A DNA stretch of 64,000 bases, taken from positions 4,216,001 to 4,280,000 of the forward strand of contig OZ231127.1 of assembly GCA_965153355.1 (NCBI GenBank), read 5' to 3'. Below the pieces are notes generated by a model, which saw only the letters and a program-made list of their open reading frames with translations, searched no databases and was not told the origin of the DNA. Every line of letters starts with the position of its first letter. The first letter of the stretch is position 1. Made by a program: the position numbers and the translations under genes. Origin of the DNA: Flaccisagitta enflata (taxonomy: Eukaryota; Chaetognatha; Sagittoidea; Aphragmophora). This document shows positions 34,800 to 47,349 of this stretch, in pieces.

Positions 34800-36265
34800 C
34801 GCATAGTTCAAACTGCATTTTAAGTCAGAATACAATAAAAATATATGCACTAAGTGTCTTTAGAGACAATTTGTCTAAAAAAACCATTCCAGCTTCATTA
34901 TTGTCCTCATAATGATGCAAAAAGTATGGTGAAACGCTTCATTTTTCTTCATAAATTTTCTGTCATATATATATATATATATATATATAACAGGGTGTGC
35001 AAAAAATTTGGCAAAAACATAAAAGCACAAAAACCACACTTCTTGATGGCCTAGTAATATGAAATTTGGGGTATAGCCTCCTAATTAGTTCTACTAGATG
35101 TTAGAATTTGCCATTTTTCATAAGAATAATCTTGGTTGGCAAAGGAATGAATTATACTCTGGTCAAACTTTCCCATTTCATAGAATTTTTACCAGTAACT
35201 TGGAAGTTTTTCTTCAAATCATTCTCCTGTCTAAACGGTTTGAGCTACAGATGCCAGATTGGACTCAAATGAAAGATATTTTAATTTATATATATATATA
35301 TATATATATATACTCTATGGGGAAGGAAAACAATTTCATGACTGGGCAGGGAAGGAAATCAAAGACTAGGGCGGGGAAGGAAATCCAAAGCCGCTCGACT
35401 TTTTACACCCCTGGAAAGATGTTCATGGAAACTGATATTGCGTCTAAAACCAAAGAAATTCACTGAATCTATCAGCCTAACCATGGTGCACGTAGACATA
35501 TTTGTTCAAAATAGTAGGATTAGTCATTTGTCGACACCAATCATTTTTGCAATTGTAATGAATTCCCGTTTCTCAGCATCCATGTTCACTGTAAGTTAGA
35601 AATGAGCATATATTTAGGTAAGCTTTTATTTCAGATATTGGCAAAGACTACATATGTCAAAGATGTCTGTCAGAGAGAAAGTTGCTTTGTTGGTTGGTCA
35701 GTCCAATTTTCTCAAAATTAATTATACTATCGCTAAAGTTGTAAATAATCCATGACAAATTTACTGATAGTATCTATTTGTTAGCTGATATTACTTTGTT
35801 TTGCAGAAACTGTTTGCTGTTATGAATTTTTAAAGCATTTACTGATCAAATCTTTCAAAGAGTCCTGAATTTTTATAGTTTTGTACATTCATTTGTCAGA
35901 AACCTACCACAAATACTTCAACAAAATTCGCCGGTTCTCCTCTTTTTTTCAGATGGTGTATTGGAAGCAATGTCAATGATATAAGCTTGCTATTTGGTAA
36001 TAAGTCAAATATCAAGAAGCAGATCTCCACAACTGGCCAATCCCTTGAGAAAAAAGTCAAGAAAGCCATCCTGCATTAAATAAAAAATTCAGTCAATGCG
36101 ATCTCTGCAATCCATGGTTTAGTCATTTAGGCTGTCAGTGTGTCTCACATTTGTCAAGGCTGGTTGGATCTGGCTTACCCGCTCCTACTGAAATGCCTAA
36201 TTGGCCAAAAAGATCACGATAGTCATTGTCTGTTTTTGGCCTGTTCGCGTTTGTGAACAATAAGT
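34800..36265. other. No gene seen; AT-rich with (TA)n tracts
   Basis: Contains (TA)n at 34967-34989 and 35288-35313, and a copy of the AAACGGTTTGAGCTACAGAT / GACTCAAATGAAAGAT block at 35234-35276. The rest gives no open frame with domain or codon signal on either strand. Confidence 0.5.
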
Positions 36266-36271
36266 GCACGC

Positions 36272-36470
36272 TTTTTAGTCGCGTGCTACGCGACTCACTC
36301 TACACCCTGCTATGTCCGTCGGTTGATCAGTTGGTTGGTCGGTCGGTCCAAGTTTTACATTTTTAACATTTTGAGCCTACTGCTCCAGCCCAAATGCTCT
36401 TGTGACCCTTTCCAGCACTGCTCCTACCCACCCGCAAGCGACAGGGGTAGCCGTGTATCCGGCCTTGTTT
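36272..36470 (+). repeat. Family A repeat
   Basis: Head AGTCGCGTGCTACGCGACTC (8-bp stem, 3-nt loop), GGTCGGTCGGTCC array, GCCTACTGCTCCAGCCCAAA, tail GGGGTAGCCGTGTATCCGGC plus CTTGTTT. Confidence 0.85.
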
Positions 36471-36613
36471 ACATTTACACAGTTTACCAGTGAGAATGTT
36501 TTTGTTTGAGTGTACTTTTGTACTGTCTAATGTTTGATTTTTTGTGTATGTACACAAGAAAATATATGTATATGATGAGAGAGAAAGACATTGAGTTTGT
36601 ATGTTTTTGTTTT

Positions 36614-36619
36614 TTTATT
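36614..36619 (-). terminator. Possible AATAAA poly(A) signal for the NACHT-kelch gene
   Basis: AATAAA on the minus strand about 420 nt past the stop codon, beyond a (GT)n tract. Position is plausible, but in AT-rich DNA such hexamers are common. Confidence 0.3.
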
Positions 36620-36830
36620 AAGTATGTGGGGCAAAGACATCATACTTATGTACCTCTGCAACTTCAATGAAGATAGGTTAAGCAGATCCAATTGATTGAA
36701 ATGAAATAAAAAATGTTAACCATGACAAACGATCAAAAGCAAATCATTGACGACCAAAATTGTTCATCCTGAGTGAGAGAAAATTAAGAGAGCCATGATC
36801 TAATCATTATTTCATCTGATATTTGATGAT

Positions 36831-36833
<3 letters not shown>

Positions 36834-36923
<90 letters not shown>

Positions 36924-36930
36924 TGTGTAA
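36834..36930. repeat. (GT)n microsatellite
   Basis: About 95 bp of nearly pure GT just beyond the 3' end of the NACHT-kelch coding region, probably in its 3' UTR or flank. Confidence 0.95.
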
Positions 36931-37036
36931 TATTCATAACAATCAACATCTTCTAATCTCACGAGCTTGCAGAAAATACCTTAAACAACAAATATAATGT
37001 CGTTTGACGACAATGGCTTTGGTCAATGACCCTGAC

Positions 37037-38112
37037 TCATCGGAAAAAGTCAAATTCGAGAATGTGATTAGAAGGACTATCATCTTCATAAATGTGATAA
37101 CCTCCAAAGCAGAGAAGTTTTGTTGCTTTGTTGCCTTTCCTCACCGCCACCGCCTCATGCCTATACAAGCCTTCCCCCCCTTTGCAAAATTCCTCAGGAA
37201 GGCGTTGATCTTTTTTCCAAAACGCGGTTCTCGTGTCGTAAATGAAAACTGAATCTGACAACTTCTTTTCTCTGCTTACAGTTTCGTATAATCCTCCCAG
37301 CAAGACGATCTGACAATCTGAGATGGCGGTCAGCGACATACCCCAATTTGGCGACGTTGAACCGGAATTCTGTAATTCCGTCCATTGCCCCGTTTTCATG
37401 CTTAAGCAATGAAAGTCATTAAGGCCTATCCCTCCTGCTCCAACTCCTCCCTGAATGAAAACTTTCTCTTTCAGCGTCGCGGCGGCACATGAATTAGGTG
37501 GCTGCGGACGACTGCCACTCGTAGCAAAGTCGGAATAACGGTTCATCCTTGGGTCGAATTTCACGATTTGGTTTGTTCGCGACCAACCTTCATCGGTCCA
37601 TTCTCCACCTTGAATGTAATTTTTCTGTTCATCATCATCCTTTCTCCACCTCCAACCAAACCCAAAGAAAATGTCTCCTTCATAAACCCAAGAAACATGA
37701 GTGAATCTTGGCGCCGGCAAATCGCCAACTATTGTCACCTTTTCAAACGCGCCTTCTGCCGTCAGAGTGAAAAGATTGTTTGTTTCATTAACTGACCTCC
37801 ACTTCCTTCCCCAAGCGATGTAGATGAGATCGTTGATAACAAAGCTCGAGTAATCTAAATCGGCGGAGGGAATTTCTCCGCTGACTGGAATGTCATTCCA
37901 CGTTCGTTCGTCTATGTTGTAAACGTGAATGACGTTTTTGGGGAGATAATTGCCTGAGATAACTCCCCAAACAACGACTTCATTCCCAACGCATTGAGCA
38001 ACAAATCCATGACCGCCTTTGAATCCGACTTTGGAATCCCAATCTTCCTTGTTGAAGGCGGATGGAGACGGAATAAGGCGAGGAGGAGGAAGTGGAGTTG
38101 GAACTGAGCCGC
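37037..38112 (-). CDS. NACHT-kelch gene, exon 2 (kelch propeller, ~358 residues)
   Basis: Starts after CATTTCAG and encodes a Pro-rich linker (VPTPLPPPRL) and then the propeller. Kelch signs are GNEVVVWGV, DLIYIAWGRKW, GDIFFGFGWRW, KVFIQGGVG, QIVLLGGLY and KLLCFGGYH, each at the strand position where kelch repeats carry hydrophobic residues and Gly-Gly. Six such strands suggest a six-bladed propeller. The stop is TGA at 37037-37039. Confidence 0.85.
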
Positions 38113-38120
38113 CTGAAATG

Positions 38121-38199
<79 letters not shown>

Positions 38200-38461
38200 G
38201 GGATGGAGATGGATGATGAGAAACAGCAGAAGATATGACAGCAAAGCAAAAAAGACTCAAAGGTAGTTAAGATTACATTACTTTGATAAATGAATAAAAC
38301 TAACAAATCAATATAAGCAAATGCAAATGAAAGAAACATGTAGAGAAAAACACAAAGGAGCACAAAGAAAGTAGGCGAAATCAATAACGAAACAGAATAA
38401 GAAAATAAGAAAGAAAGATAGAATGAAAGTTGAAGAATGAAAGAAAAAAGAAAGAAAGAAA

Positions 38462-38515
<54 letters not shown>

Positions 38516-38519
38516 AAAA

Positions 38520-38591
<72 letters not shown>

Positions 38592-41257
38592 ATGGAATAA
38601 CGAAAAAGAAAAAACAATGAAAGGAAGAAAGGCACAAAAAGAGAAACAAAAAGAGAAACAAAAAAAACAAACAAACAAACAAACGTAGTTGGTAGGACTG
38701 AATGAACAAACAATCGAATGAAGAAACAAGAGATTTTAAAAATTCGAATATCACAAAAAATACCTTTTGGCTTGACAAAGTAGACCACTTGGGAATCTGC
38801 ATGAACGTGAAGCTTCTTTTTTCTGAAGCTGAACAGGAAGCCTTTGATGGCAGGCAGACAAAATGCGATAAAGTCGTCGGTTTTGATGAGGAGAGGATAA
38901 AGGATAAATACTTGATTATCTGGCCAATTAAAATTTGAGTGTGTAAGCTTGATCTGCTCAGGAGTCATTCCCTCAATGTAACTTCTGACTCTTGCAACAA
39001 CTTGCACTGGGAGACGACAATCTTGGCAATATTGATCAGCGTGTTCCAAAGCGGTGTTCAATAAATCCGAGGCTAAGACTTTTTTCAGATTTTTTTCGAG
39101 AGGGAAATTCTTTACCTCAATGAGTCTCACCATCTCATTCAGGACATCCTGTATCTCTGAGCTAGGTTCTTTCATGACGATGCCAGTCTGAATGATTTCG
39201 CAAATCATCTCAACGAGTCTGAGTTCATCTGCGCTGTTACAACTCTGAAGAATTTGATTTGTGAGAATGAGAATTCTTTGCTTTGCGCTGCCTTGACCAC
39301 GTTTTCTGCGGATTTGTGACAAAGTGCAACGAAATACAGATAAATGAGCGTCTTGTAGAGGTCCTTTGGTTGATTGTAGCGGTAAGTCCATCTCATTGTG
39401 ACTGAGATACCAAGACACAACATTCTCGCGACTGTTTCGATGGTAAAACTGCATGACTTTTTTGGCATCAACTTCCTTCTCTTCAAGGAGATCCAAACGT
39501 AATGTCAAGTTGACATCTTCTAAAGTTGTTGCCAACCCTGATTGACCTGGCTTACATAATTCTCTCCTTAATGTGCATTTATCAAGATTTTGAAATCCTG
39601 ACACTGAGTTATGGTTCATTGTGAAGACAGCCTTGCCAAGATGCACAAAAATGTCTTTTTTATCCTTCGATATTTCAGATGCATCAGAGTCTAAAACCTT
39701 TTCTCTTTTACTTTTCAAATCCATCAATTTTCCTTCGGACTGACTTTTCTCCATGTCAATATCAATGGATTTCACTAACGCAGCTTTCAAACTCATAGCA
39801 TCAAGTCCGTCCGTGATGTCTAATTGACTCGTTATTTGACCGCGAAATGTGTCTTGATCATAAAGACAACAAATCATCGCCGCGTTAATTGGAATCGGGA
39901 ATGCGGACTTGATCGCCGCATTGTCTGTCAAAATATGAATAAGTTCGCTCCTTTTCTCAGCTTTTTTCCTTCTTTTTGTCTCTCTAAAAGGAAATTTGTC
40001 AATGAATTCCCCACATTGTTGCGGACTAAGGGTGTTCAGAGAAAACTCAACCCTCTCAGATTCAGTTTCATTCAAGATGCTTCTTCCTTCTTCTCTTGTC
40101 ATGATCAGAAAGGAACTGTCTGAGTGAATTGCTTCATTTACTTGAAGGAATTTGATGGCGTCACAATGAGATCGACTTTCATCAAGACCATCAAGTATCC
40201 AAAGAATTTTGTCTTGAGATTTGCGAAAGTCCTCTTTTATTTGCTTGAGCTGTGAACTTTTGAATTTACCTCGCAGATAAGGGTACTGTTCAATCAATGT
40301 GTCAAACAAGTCATCATTTGCCTTTGTACTTTTCATCTCGATTCTAGCAACGACATCAAAATGCTGTAAGCAGTCTCCTTCTGCCCACTCTGAAACCACT
40401 TTTTTGGCCAGAGTAGTCTTTCCTCTTCCTCCTGCCGCGACAACAAGAAGATGTTTGTTGCCTTCTTTTGTTTCACTTTCAAGAACTGCATTCAACCCAT
40501 TGAAAGAAATATGAGGGAACTTGTCTACTTCACTTGTGGGTTCCTCCATGTCTGGTTCATAGTCGGTTTCTCTCGCTGGATTCTCTGTATCCTCTGCGGC
40601 AAAATCCGGGGTATCATCCATCGTCAGTGAAGTACCTCCAGCACCACTCTGAGCTAGACTGGGACTCACTGTGCTTGGACCGGGTAATTCAGCTGAAGTC
40701 TGGCCAAATGTGATGAGATCATTTGATGCAGACCTGGATCTCTCCAAGAGTTTCTTCATTCTGTCTTTCTCAATGAGAACTGGATTGATGGTTTGATTCA
40801 AAACTGCTTCTTTCAGTCTTATGTGAATGTTGGCCGCGGGGAAGTGGATGGTTGAATGATTTTTCATTATAGCTGTTTTGAGGATTTGGGAAAACTCTGG
40901 AAGTAGTTTGTTTTTTGATCTCTCTCGAGATTTGACATTTCTGTGATATCCCTCATTGTTGGCGTAATAGTTATTAACGGTTTCCTTCTTTACGATAGTT
41001 CCTGCCGCGAATAAATTATTTACATTGCTGCCTTCAAGAGCAATATTGAGATTAGTTTGGAAGGCCTTTGTTTTTGATTCTTCTCCATCAGTCTCCTCAT
41101 CTCCTCCCTCTCCTTCCTCCTCCTCAAGCTCGCTTCCATTTTCTCTTTCTTCATAATCATCATCATGATCATCGTCATCATAGGCATCATCTTGATCATC
41201 ATCATCATCATCATCATCCTCTTCATCATAACTAGCCTTCTTAAGTGGTGTGGCCAT
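37037..41257 (-). CDS. NACHT-kelch protein (STAND NTPase, NLR-like), 1,189 aa, two exons
   Basis: Joining 41257-38764 to 38112-37037 (donor AAAAG|GTATTT, acceptor CATTTCAG|GCGG, phase 1) gives one frame of 1,189 codons and a TGA stop. The start is firm: an in-frame TAG lies one codon before the ATG, and the context GAAAATGG has A at -3 and G at +4. Residues 10-60 are Asp/Glu-rich. A NACHT NTPase domain starts near 265: P-loop AAGGRGKTTL with K280, Walker B ILWILDGLDE at 351-360, and a TRE sensor at 387-389. A helical middle follows to about 830. From about 845 to the end there are kelch-type blades (repeated Gly-Gly, spaced Tyr and Trp). Such proteins are signal-transduction ATPases in which the C-terminal propeller probably binds the trigger; this is inference. 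LRRs are absent. The protein has no signal peptide and is probably cytosolic. Confidence 0.85.
38113..38763 (-). repeat. Intron of the NACHT-kelch gene, two microsatellites
   Basis: 651-bp phase-1 intron. On the sense strand it carries (TTTC)n (genomic 38440-38592) and then (CT)n (genomic 38123-38196), which runs almost into the acceptor and serves as its pyrimidine tract. Long Phe/Leu/Ser frames here are microsatellite reads. Confidence 0.85.
38764..41257 (-). CDS. NACHT-kelch gene, exon 1 (residues 1-831 and part of 832)
   Basis: The open frame runs unbroken from the ATG at 41257. It ends at a consensus donor after codons for FVKPK, where the frame would otherwise run on into a (TTTC)n microsatellite. 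The exon holds the acidic leader, an Asn-rich segment (VNNLFAAGTIVKKETVNNYY, 79-98), the NACHT core and all of the helical region. Confidence 0.85.
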
Positions 41258-41867
41258 TTTCTATCGCTGAGATCACGAGCAAACAGGAAAATTTTAGGAG
41301 ATGACAAATGCAAGAAATCCAGTGCCAGGTGAAGGAAAGAAGGCGGAGTGAGCAATGATGATGGATGTATTGATTGCCGCATTCACTGCATAAAGAAACT
41401 GTCAAAGAAAAGGGTAGATGTGGATCCCATTTTGCATTTGCACTCACATTTTTTGGGCAAATAATATAGGAACACAACGAAGAAGCAGCAAACATGTCAC
41501 ACTATATCCGTATAGGTTATTGAATATAACGCTACCTTGTTTAATGACTTGAAAATCAAAATTCCAACAAGTAGGGGTAATTGTAACGCGGGGTCACCAG
41601 AGAAGTTGTCAAAGGTCGACAGATGAATCCAATTTGACAAATCAGCTGCCAATGAGAAGGATTTGTAAAGCCATTACATCTACAAAATTCTGAATTTCTT
41701 ATTCTTAACTGTTAATCATTTCCTAAAATATCACTATCTTAATCAGATGAAACCAGTACTAAATGATTCTGACTAACCTCATTTCATAAGAAAAGTCCCT
41801 TTGCTTTGTTTTGATATGATAACAGGTCTCACATAATTAGGCGGAAAAGTGAAATGATCAATATAGA
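41258..41867. other. 5' flank of the NACHT-kelch gene
   Basis: No gene or clear repeat. On the minus strand TGATCTCAG lies 10 nt before the ATG and could be a 3' splice site of a 5'-UTR intron, so the true first exon may be further out. Confidence 0.35.
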
Positions 41868-41869
41868 TT

Positions 41870-41945
41870 GTAACAAGGCTGGATACACGGCTACCCTAGT
41901 CGTGTGCAGGTGGGCATGAGCAGTGCTGGAGAAAGTCATCCAAGG
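41870..41945 (-). repeat. Family A tail fragment joined to foldback DNA
   Basis: AACAAGGCTGGATACACGGC, TACCCTAGTCGTGTGCAGGT, GCAGTGCTGGAGAAAGTCA, then a direct switch into the foldback block at 41938. Confidence 0.7.
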
Positions 41946-43010
41946 ATTGCACTCTGTCAGCCGTACCCGATGCCCTGCTTGGAGCAGTTAGCTGAAGAAT
42001 TGGAGTGAGAGCAGGGCAGCGGCCTCAAAGGGCCGATGTTCCCTTTTTGGGCAGCGGCCCCAAGGGGCCGATGTCCTGTAGGACACAGGGGTAAATTTCC
42101 AGACGTCCGTACGTACGTATGTACGTCCGTCCGTCCAAACATCCCCCCTCCCTGAAGCTTCTCAAGCCTCAAATTCCCATTGAATAACATGGGAAATTGA
42201 CAAAATACAATTTTCCCATTGAATAACATAGAAAAAGAACAAACAAGTCATCCAAAAATCGCACATGGTCAGCGGTACCCGATGCCCTGCTTAGAGTGAT
42301 TAGCTGAAGAATTGGAGTGAGAGCAGGGCAGCGGCCCTAAAGGGCTGATGTCCTGTAGGACACAGGGGTGAATTTCCAGACGTCCTGAGAGGGCATATTT
42401 GAGGCCTTGGTAGCAACTTCCCATTTTATTCAATAAGAATTTTGCATTTCTTCAATTTCTTGCCAATTTACCGTGTTATTCAATGGGAATCATGAAATTT
42501 TTCACTTTTTTGTTAATTTTCTATGTTGTTCAATGGGAAGTTTGTATTTTGTCAATTTCCCATGTCATTCAATGGGAATTTGAGGCTTGAGAAGCTTCAG
42601 GGGGGGACGGACGGACGGATGTACAGACGTCTGGAAATTCACCCCTGTGTCCTACAGGACATTGGCCCTTTGGGGCCGCTGCCCAAAAAGTGAAAAATTG
42701 CATGATTCCTATTGAATAACATAGAAAACAATGAAAATTAAGAAAAATGTAAAATTCCTATTGAATAACATGGTAAATTGACAAGAAATTGAAAAAATGC
42801 AAAATTCCTATTGAATAACATGGAAAGTTGCTACCAAGGCCTCAAATATACCCTCTCAGGACATCTGGAAATTCACCCCTGTGCCCTACAGGACATCAGC
42901 CCTTTGGGGCCGCTGCCCTGCTCTCACTCCAAATTTTCAGCTAATCATTCCAAGCAGGGCATAGGGTACTGTGACCATGTGCGATCCTTGGATGACTTGC
43001 TCAGAATTTA
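41938..43010. mobile_element. Large nested inverted-repeat element
   Basis: 42246-42510 pairs with the reverse complement of 42690-43008: about 265-bp arms, from GTCATCCAAAAATCGCACAT at the left to TGCGATCCTTGGATGAC at the right. A further copy of the same terminal block begins at 41938, and 42096-42230 pairs with 42510-42660 (CTGAAGCTTCTCAAGCCTCA and mirror). The interior is built from TTATTCAATGGGAA repeats. No coding capacity. Confidence 0.8.
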
Positions 43011-43042
43011 TCACTAGATTTTTCAAAAGATGTGTACCACTT

Positions 43043-43745
43043 AGAAATAGTCGCAAAAGCGTTAGATGGTCAGCGGTACCCGTTGCCCCTATGTGAATGT
43101 ATGTGCGTGTGAGGTGGTTAGAGGGGCAGCGGCCCCAAAGGGGCTGATGACCTATGCTGTGTTTATTTGGGCCTCAAGGATGGAATCAGGGCCTGGAGGC
43201 TGGAATTGGGGCCTTGCGGCTTGGATTAGGGCCTTTAGGCTGGGATTTGAGCTTCGAGGCTGAGATTTGAGCTTCAAGGCTGGGATCTGAGGATTGAGGT
43301 TGGGATTTCAGCTTCGGGGCAGAGATTTGAGCTTGGAAGCTGGGATTTGAGCTTCAAGGCTAGGATTTGAGCTTCGAGGCTGGGATTTGTGCCTTGAGAC
43401 TGGAATTTGAGCCTAAGGGCTGGGATTTGAGCCTCAAGGCTGGGATTTTAGCCTGGAGACTGAGATTTGAGCCTCAAGGCTGGGATTTGAGCTTCGAAGC
43501 TGGGATTTGAGCCTCGAAGCTAGGATTTGGGTCTCGAGACTAGGATTTTGGCCTTGAGGGGGGGAACGGAGAAGAAGGAGAAGATTCAAGCTCAAGACTG
43601 TAATTTGGGCTTGAGGCTGCGATTTGAGCTTTGAAGCCAGGGGGGGGATGGAGAAGGAGGAGGAGGAGAAGAAGAAGGAGGAGAAAATTTATCCGTGTGA
43701 AAGCATAGGTCATCGGCCCCTTTTGGGCCGCTGCCCAAAAGGTGA
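43043..43745 (-). mobile_element. Family C element with 20-bp minisatellite
   Basis: Outer end GTCGCAAAAGCGTTAGATGG, GTCAGCGGTACCCGTTGCCC. Terminal inverted repeat GGGGCAGCGGCCCCAAAGGG, GCTGATGACCTATGC (43122-43156) mirrored by GCATAGGTCATCGGCCCCTT, TTGGGCCGCTGCCC (43704-43737). Between them are about 20 units of a 20-bp repeat (GAGGCTGGGATTTGAGCTTC) and a GGAGAAGGAGG purine stretch. Confidence 0.85.
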
Positions 43746-43819
43746 ACAATTCCTGTCTAAAATTGAGATATGTAGACCACAAGAAAACACCTGATAAATA
43801 TGGCAGACCGAAGAAGACC

Positions 43820-44175
43820 ATATGAGACCTATGTTATTCAATAGGAATTTTGCATTTTTTTCTATTTCTCGTCAATTTACTATGTTATTCAATGGGGATC
43901 TCATATTTTTCTCAATTTCCATAAATTTTCTATTATATGTTATTCAATGGGAAAAAGCATTTTTAGTCGCGGACACGCAACTACACCTTACCGTGTTGGT
44001 CGGTCCGTCGGTCCGTCGGTCCGTCCATCACATTTCTAAATTCCGGGCGGTTTTGGTATAACTGCTCCTGCCCAACTGTCCGCGACTGGATTGCCAATTA
44101 TCCGGCCTTGTTTTACTTTTTAGTAAATTTCCCATGTCATTCAATGGAAAGTTTGAATTTTTTTCAATTACCCAT
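43820..44175. repeat. TTATTCAATGGGAA repeats with a family A insert
   Basis: Short repeats of TATGTTATTCAATGGGAATT flank a family A variant at 43960-44112. Its head is AGTCGCGGACACGCAACT and its tail AACTGTCCGCGACTGGATTG, CCAATTATCCGGCCTTG. Confidence 0.75.
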
Positions 44176-44799
44176 CACGCCACGGTAGAGGCTTTCATAG
44201 GTCAAGAAAAATTCTCGGTCATAATGGTGAGTGGTTTGGGCCTCAGGAAGGTTTACTTTATCACTTCATACCAAAACGAAAATTTTTTTACTTCCAAATT
44301 TTTTTAAACTGCTGTAAAATGCCGTAAAATGCTGTAAAATTGGCATTTTTGACAGTTTTTTTGGTCCAAAACCGCTGCTATTGTCAAAAAATGGGCTAAC
44401 AATGATTATCTGGCACTAAGACACATTCATGCATAAATACAGGCCAACCCGTCATCATTCAGTATCATCTTACGCCGTAAAATGCCGTAAAAAGCCGTAA
44501 AATGGCATTTTAGACAGTTTTCTTGGCCCAAAACCGCCGCAGCATGTGTCTCAGTGCCAGATAATCATTGTTTGCCCATCTTGTGACCATAGCGGCGGTT
44601 TCGGACAAAAAAAACTGGCAAAAATGCCAATTTTACGGCTTTTTATGGCATTTTACGGCATTTAAAAAAAATTTTGAAGTAAAAAAATTTTCCTTTTTGG
44701 TATGAAGTGATAAAGTGAACCTTCCTGAGGCCCAAACCACTCGCCATTATGACCGAGAATTTTTCTTGACCTATGAAAGCCTCCCCCGTGGCGTGCCAT
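44172..44799. mobile_element. 620-bp foldback element with 4-bp TSD
   Basis: Element 44176-44795 has CACGCCACGG/CCGTGGCGTG ends and arms of about 250 bp that match nearly throughout. CCAT occurs at both edges (44172-44175, 44796-44799). Removing the element and one CCAT restores AATTACCCATGTTATTCAAT, the surrounding repeat. The arms contain AAAATGCCGTAAAATGC repeats. No coding capacity. Confidence 0.88.
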
Positions 44800-44930
44800 G
44801 TTATTCAATGGGAATTTGAGTCTTGAGAAGCTTACGGGGGGGAGGGGCGTATGTCTGGACGTACAGACGGACGTCGGGAAATTAACCCCTTTGTCCTACA
44901 GGACATCGGCCCTTTGGGGCCGCTGCCCAA

Positions 44931-45522
44931 AAAGCTAAAAAATGCCGAAAAAATAAAGTCGCAAAAGCGTTAGATGGTCAGCGATACCTGTGCCCTGCTT
45001 AGGTAGGTTGTACTTGCAGTTGAAGTTGAGAGGGGAGTAGGGCAGCGGCCCCAAAGGGGTCGATGACCTATGCTTTCACACATATGGGTAGTTTTCTCCT
45101 TCTCCTCCTCCTCCTTCTGCTCCGCACCCCCCCTCCCTCAGCCTCCAGGCCCATATCTCAGCCTCCAGGCCCAAATCCCAGTCTTGAGGCCCAAATCCCT
45201 AGAGAGTGGAATCTGGGCTTTGGGGTTGGGATCTAGGCCTTGAGGGTAGAATTTGGGCCTCAAGACTGGGATTAGAAAAGTGGAGGCTGGGATATGGGCC
45301 TCCAGGCAGAGAAATGGGCCTATAGGCTGGGGGAGGGGGGTACGAAGAAGGAGGAGGAGGAGAGGGAGAAAACTCCCCATATGTGTGAAAGCATAGGTCA
45401 TCAACCCCTTCGGGGCCGCTGCCCAAAAGGGACCGACCAACTGACCGACCAACCAACCGACCGACCAACCAACCGACCGACCGACCAACCAACCAACCAA
45501 CCGCGTAGCACGCGACTAAAAA
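44931..45522 (-). mobile_element. Composite of family C inside family A
   Basis: Family A interior (AAAAAGCTAAAAAATGCCG) at 44931-44960. Then a family C element: outer end 44962-45035, TIR 45036-45070 and mirror 45388-45425. Then family A (GACCGACCAACTGACCGACC ... GTAGCACGCGACTAAAAAT) to 45522. The 20-bp minisatellite inside changes orientation near 45200. Confidence 0.75.
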
Positions 45523-46978
<1,456 letters not shown>

Positions 46979-47349
46979 CAGAGTAAAACGCTAAGGCTAG
47001 CTAGTTGGAGTAAATTTGCGTAACATCTTGACTATTCTCTCTCGTTACATTGGTTCCAAAATTGGGATCAATGAAAAAAAAACAATTTTTGCGAAAATGC
47101 GAAAATATAAAAAAAAGATTCAAAAATTAATAACACCAAAATCAATGATCGCAGAGACTTCTGGTCATTTGAAAGAAAAGAATTAGCTCTTTCTTAGCTA
47201 TGAATATCAAGAAATGTATCATCCCACCCCCAAACTGCACAACTTTCAAAAATTGCCTCAAACCAAAAATTGAAAATTTCTCCCCTACATTTCAAACAGT
47301 CGAATTACGTAATTCGATTTTTTTCCATTAATGTTAATGAGATTTGCCA

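Noticed and set aside
38381-38763. Continuation of the NACHT frame into a Phe/Leu/Ser tail
   Set aside because: It is the (TTTC)n intron sequence after a consensus donor; joining to the kelch exon in phase 1 explains the data better.
43160-43560. 20-bp repeat array as a CRISPR
   Set aside because: Repeats are degenerate, there are no unique spacers of constant length, and the context is a eukaryotic transposon-rich region.
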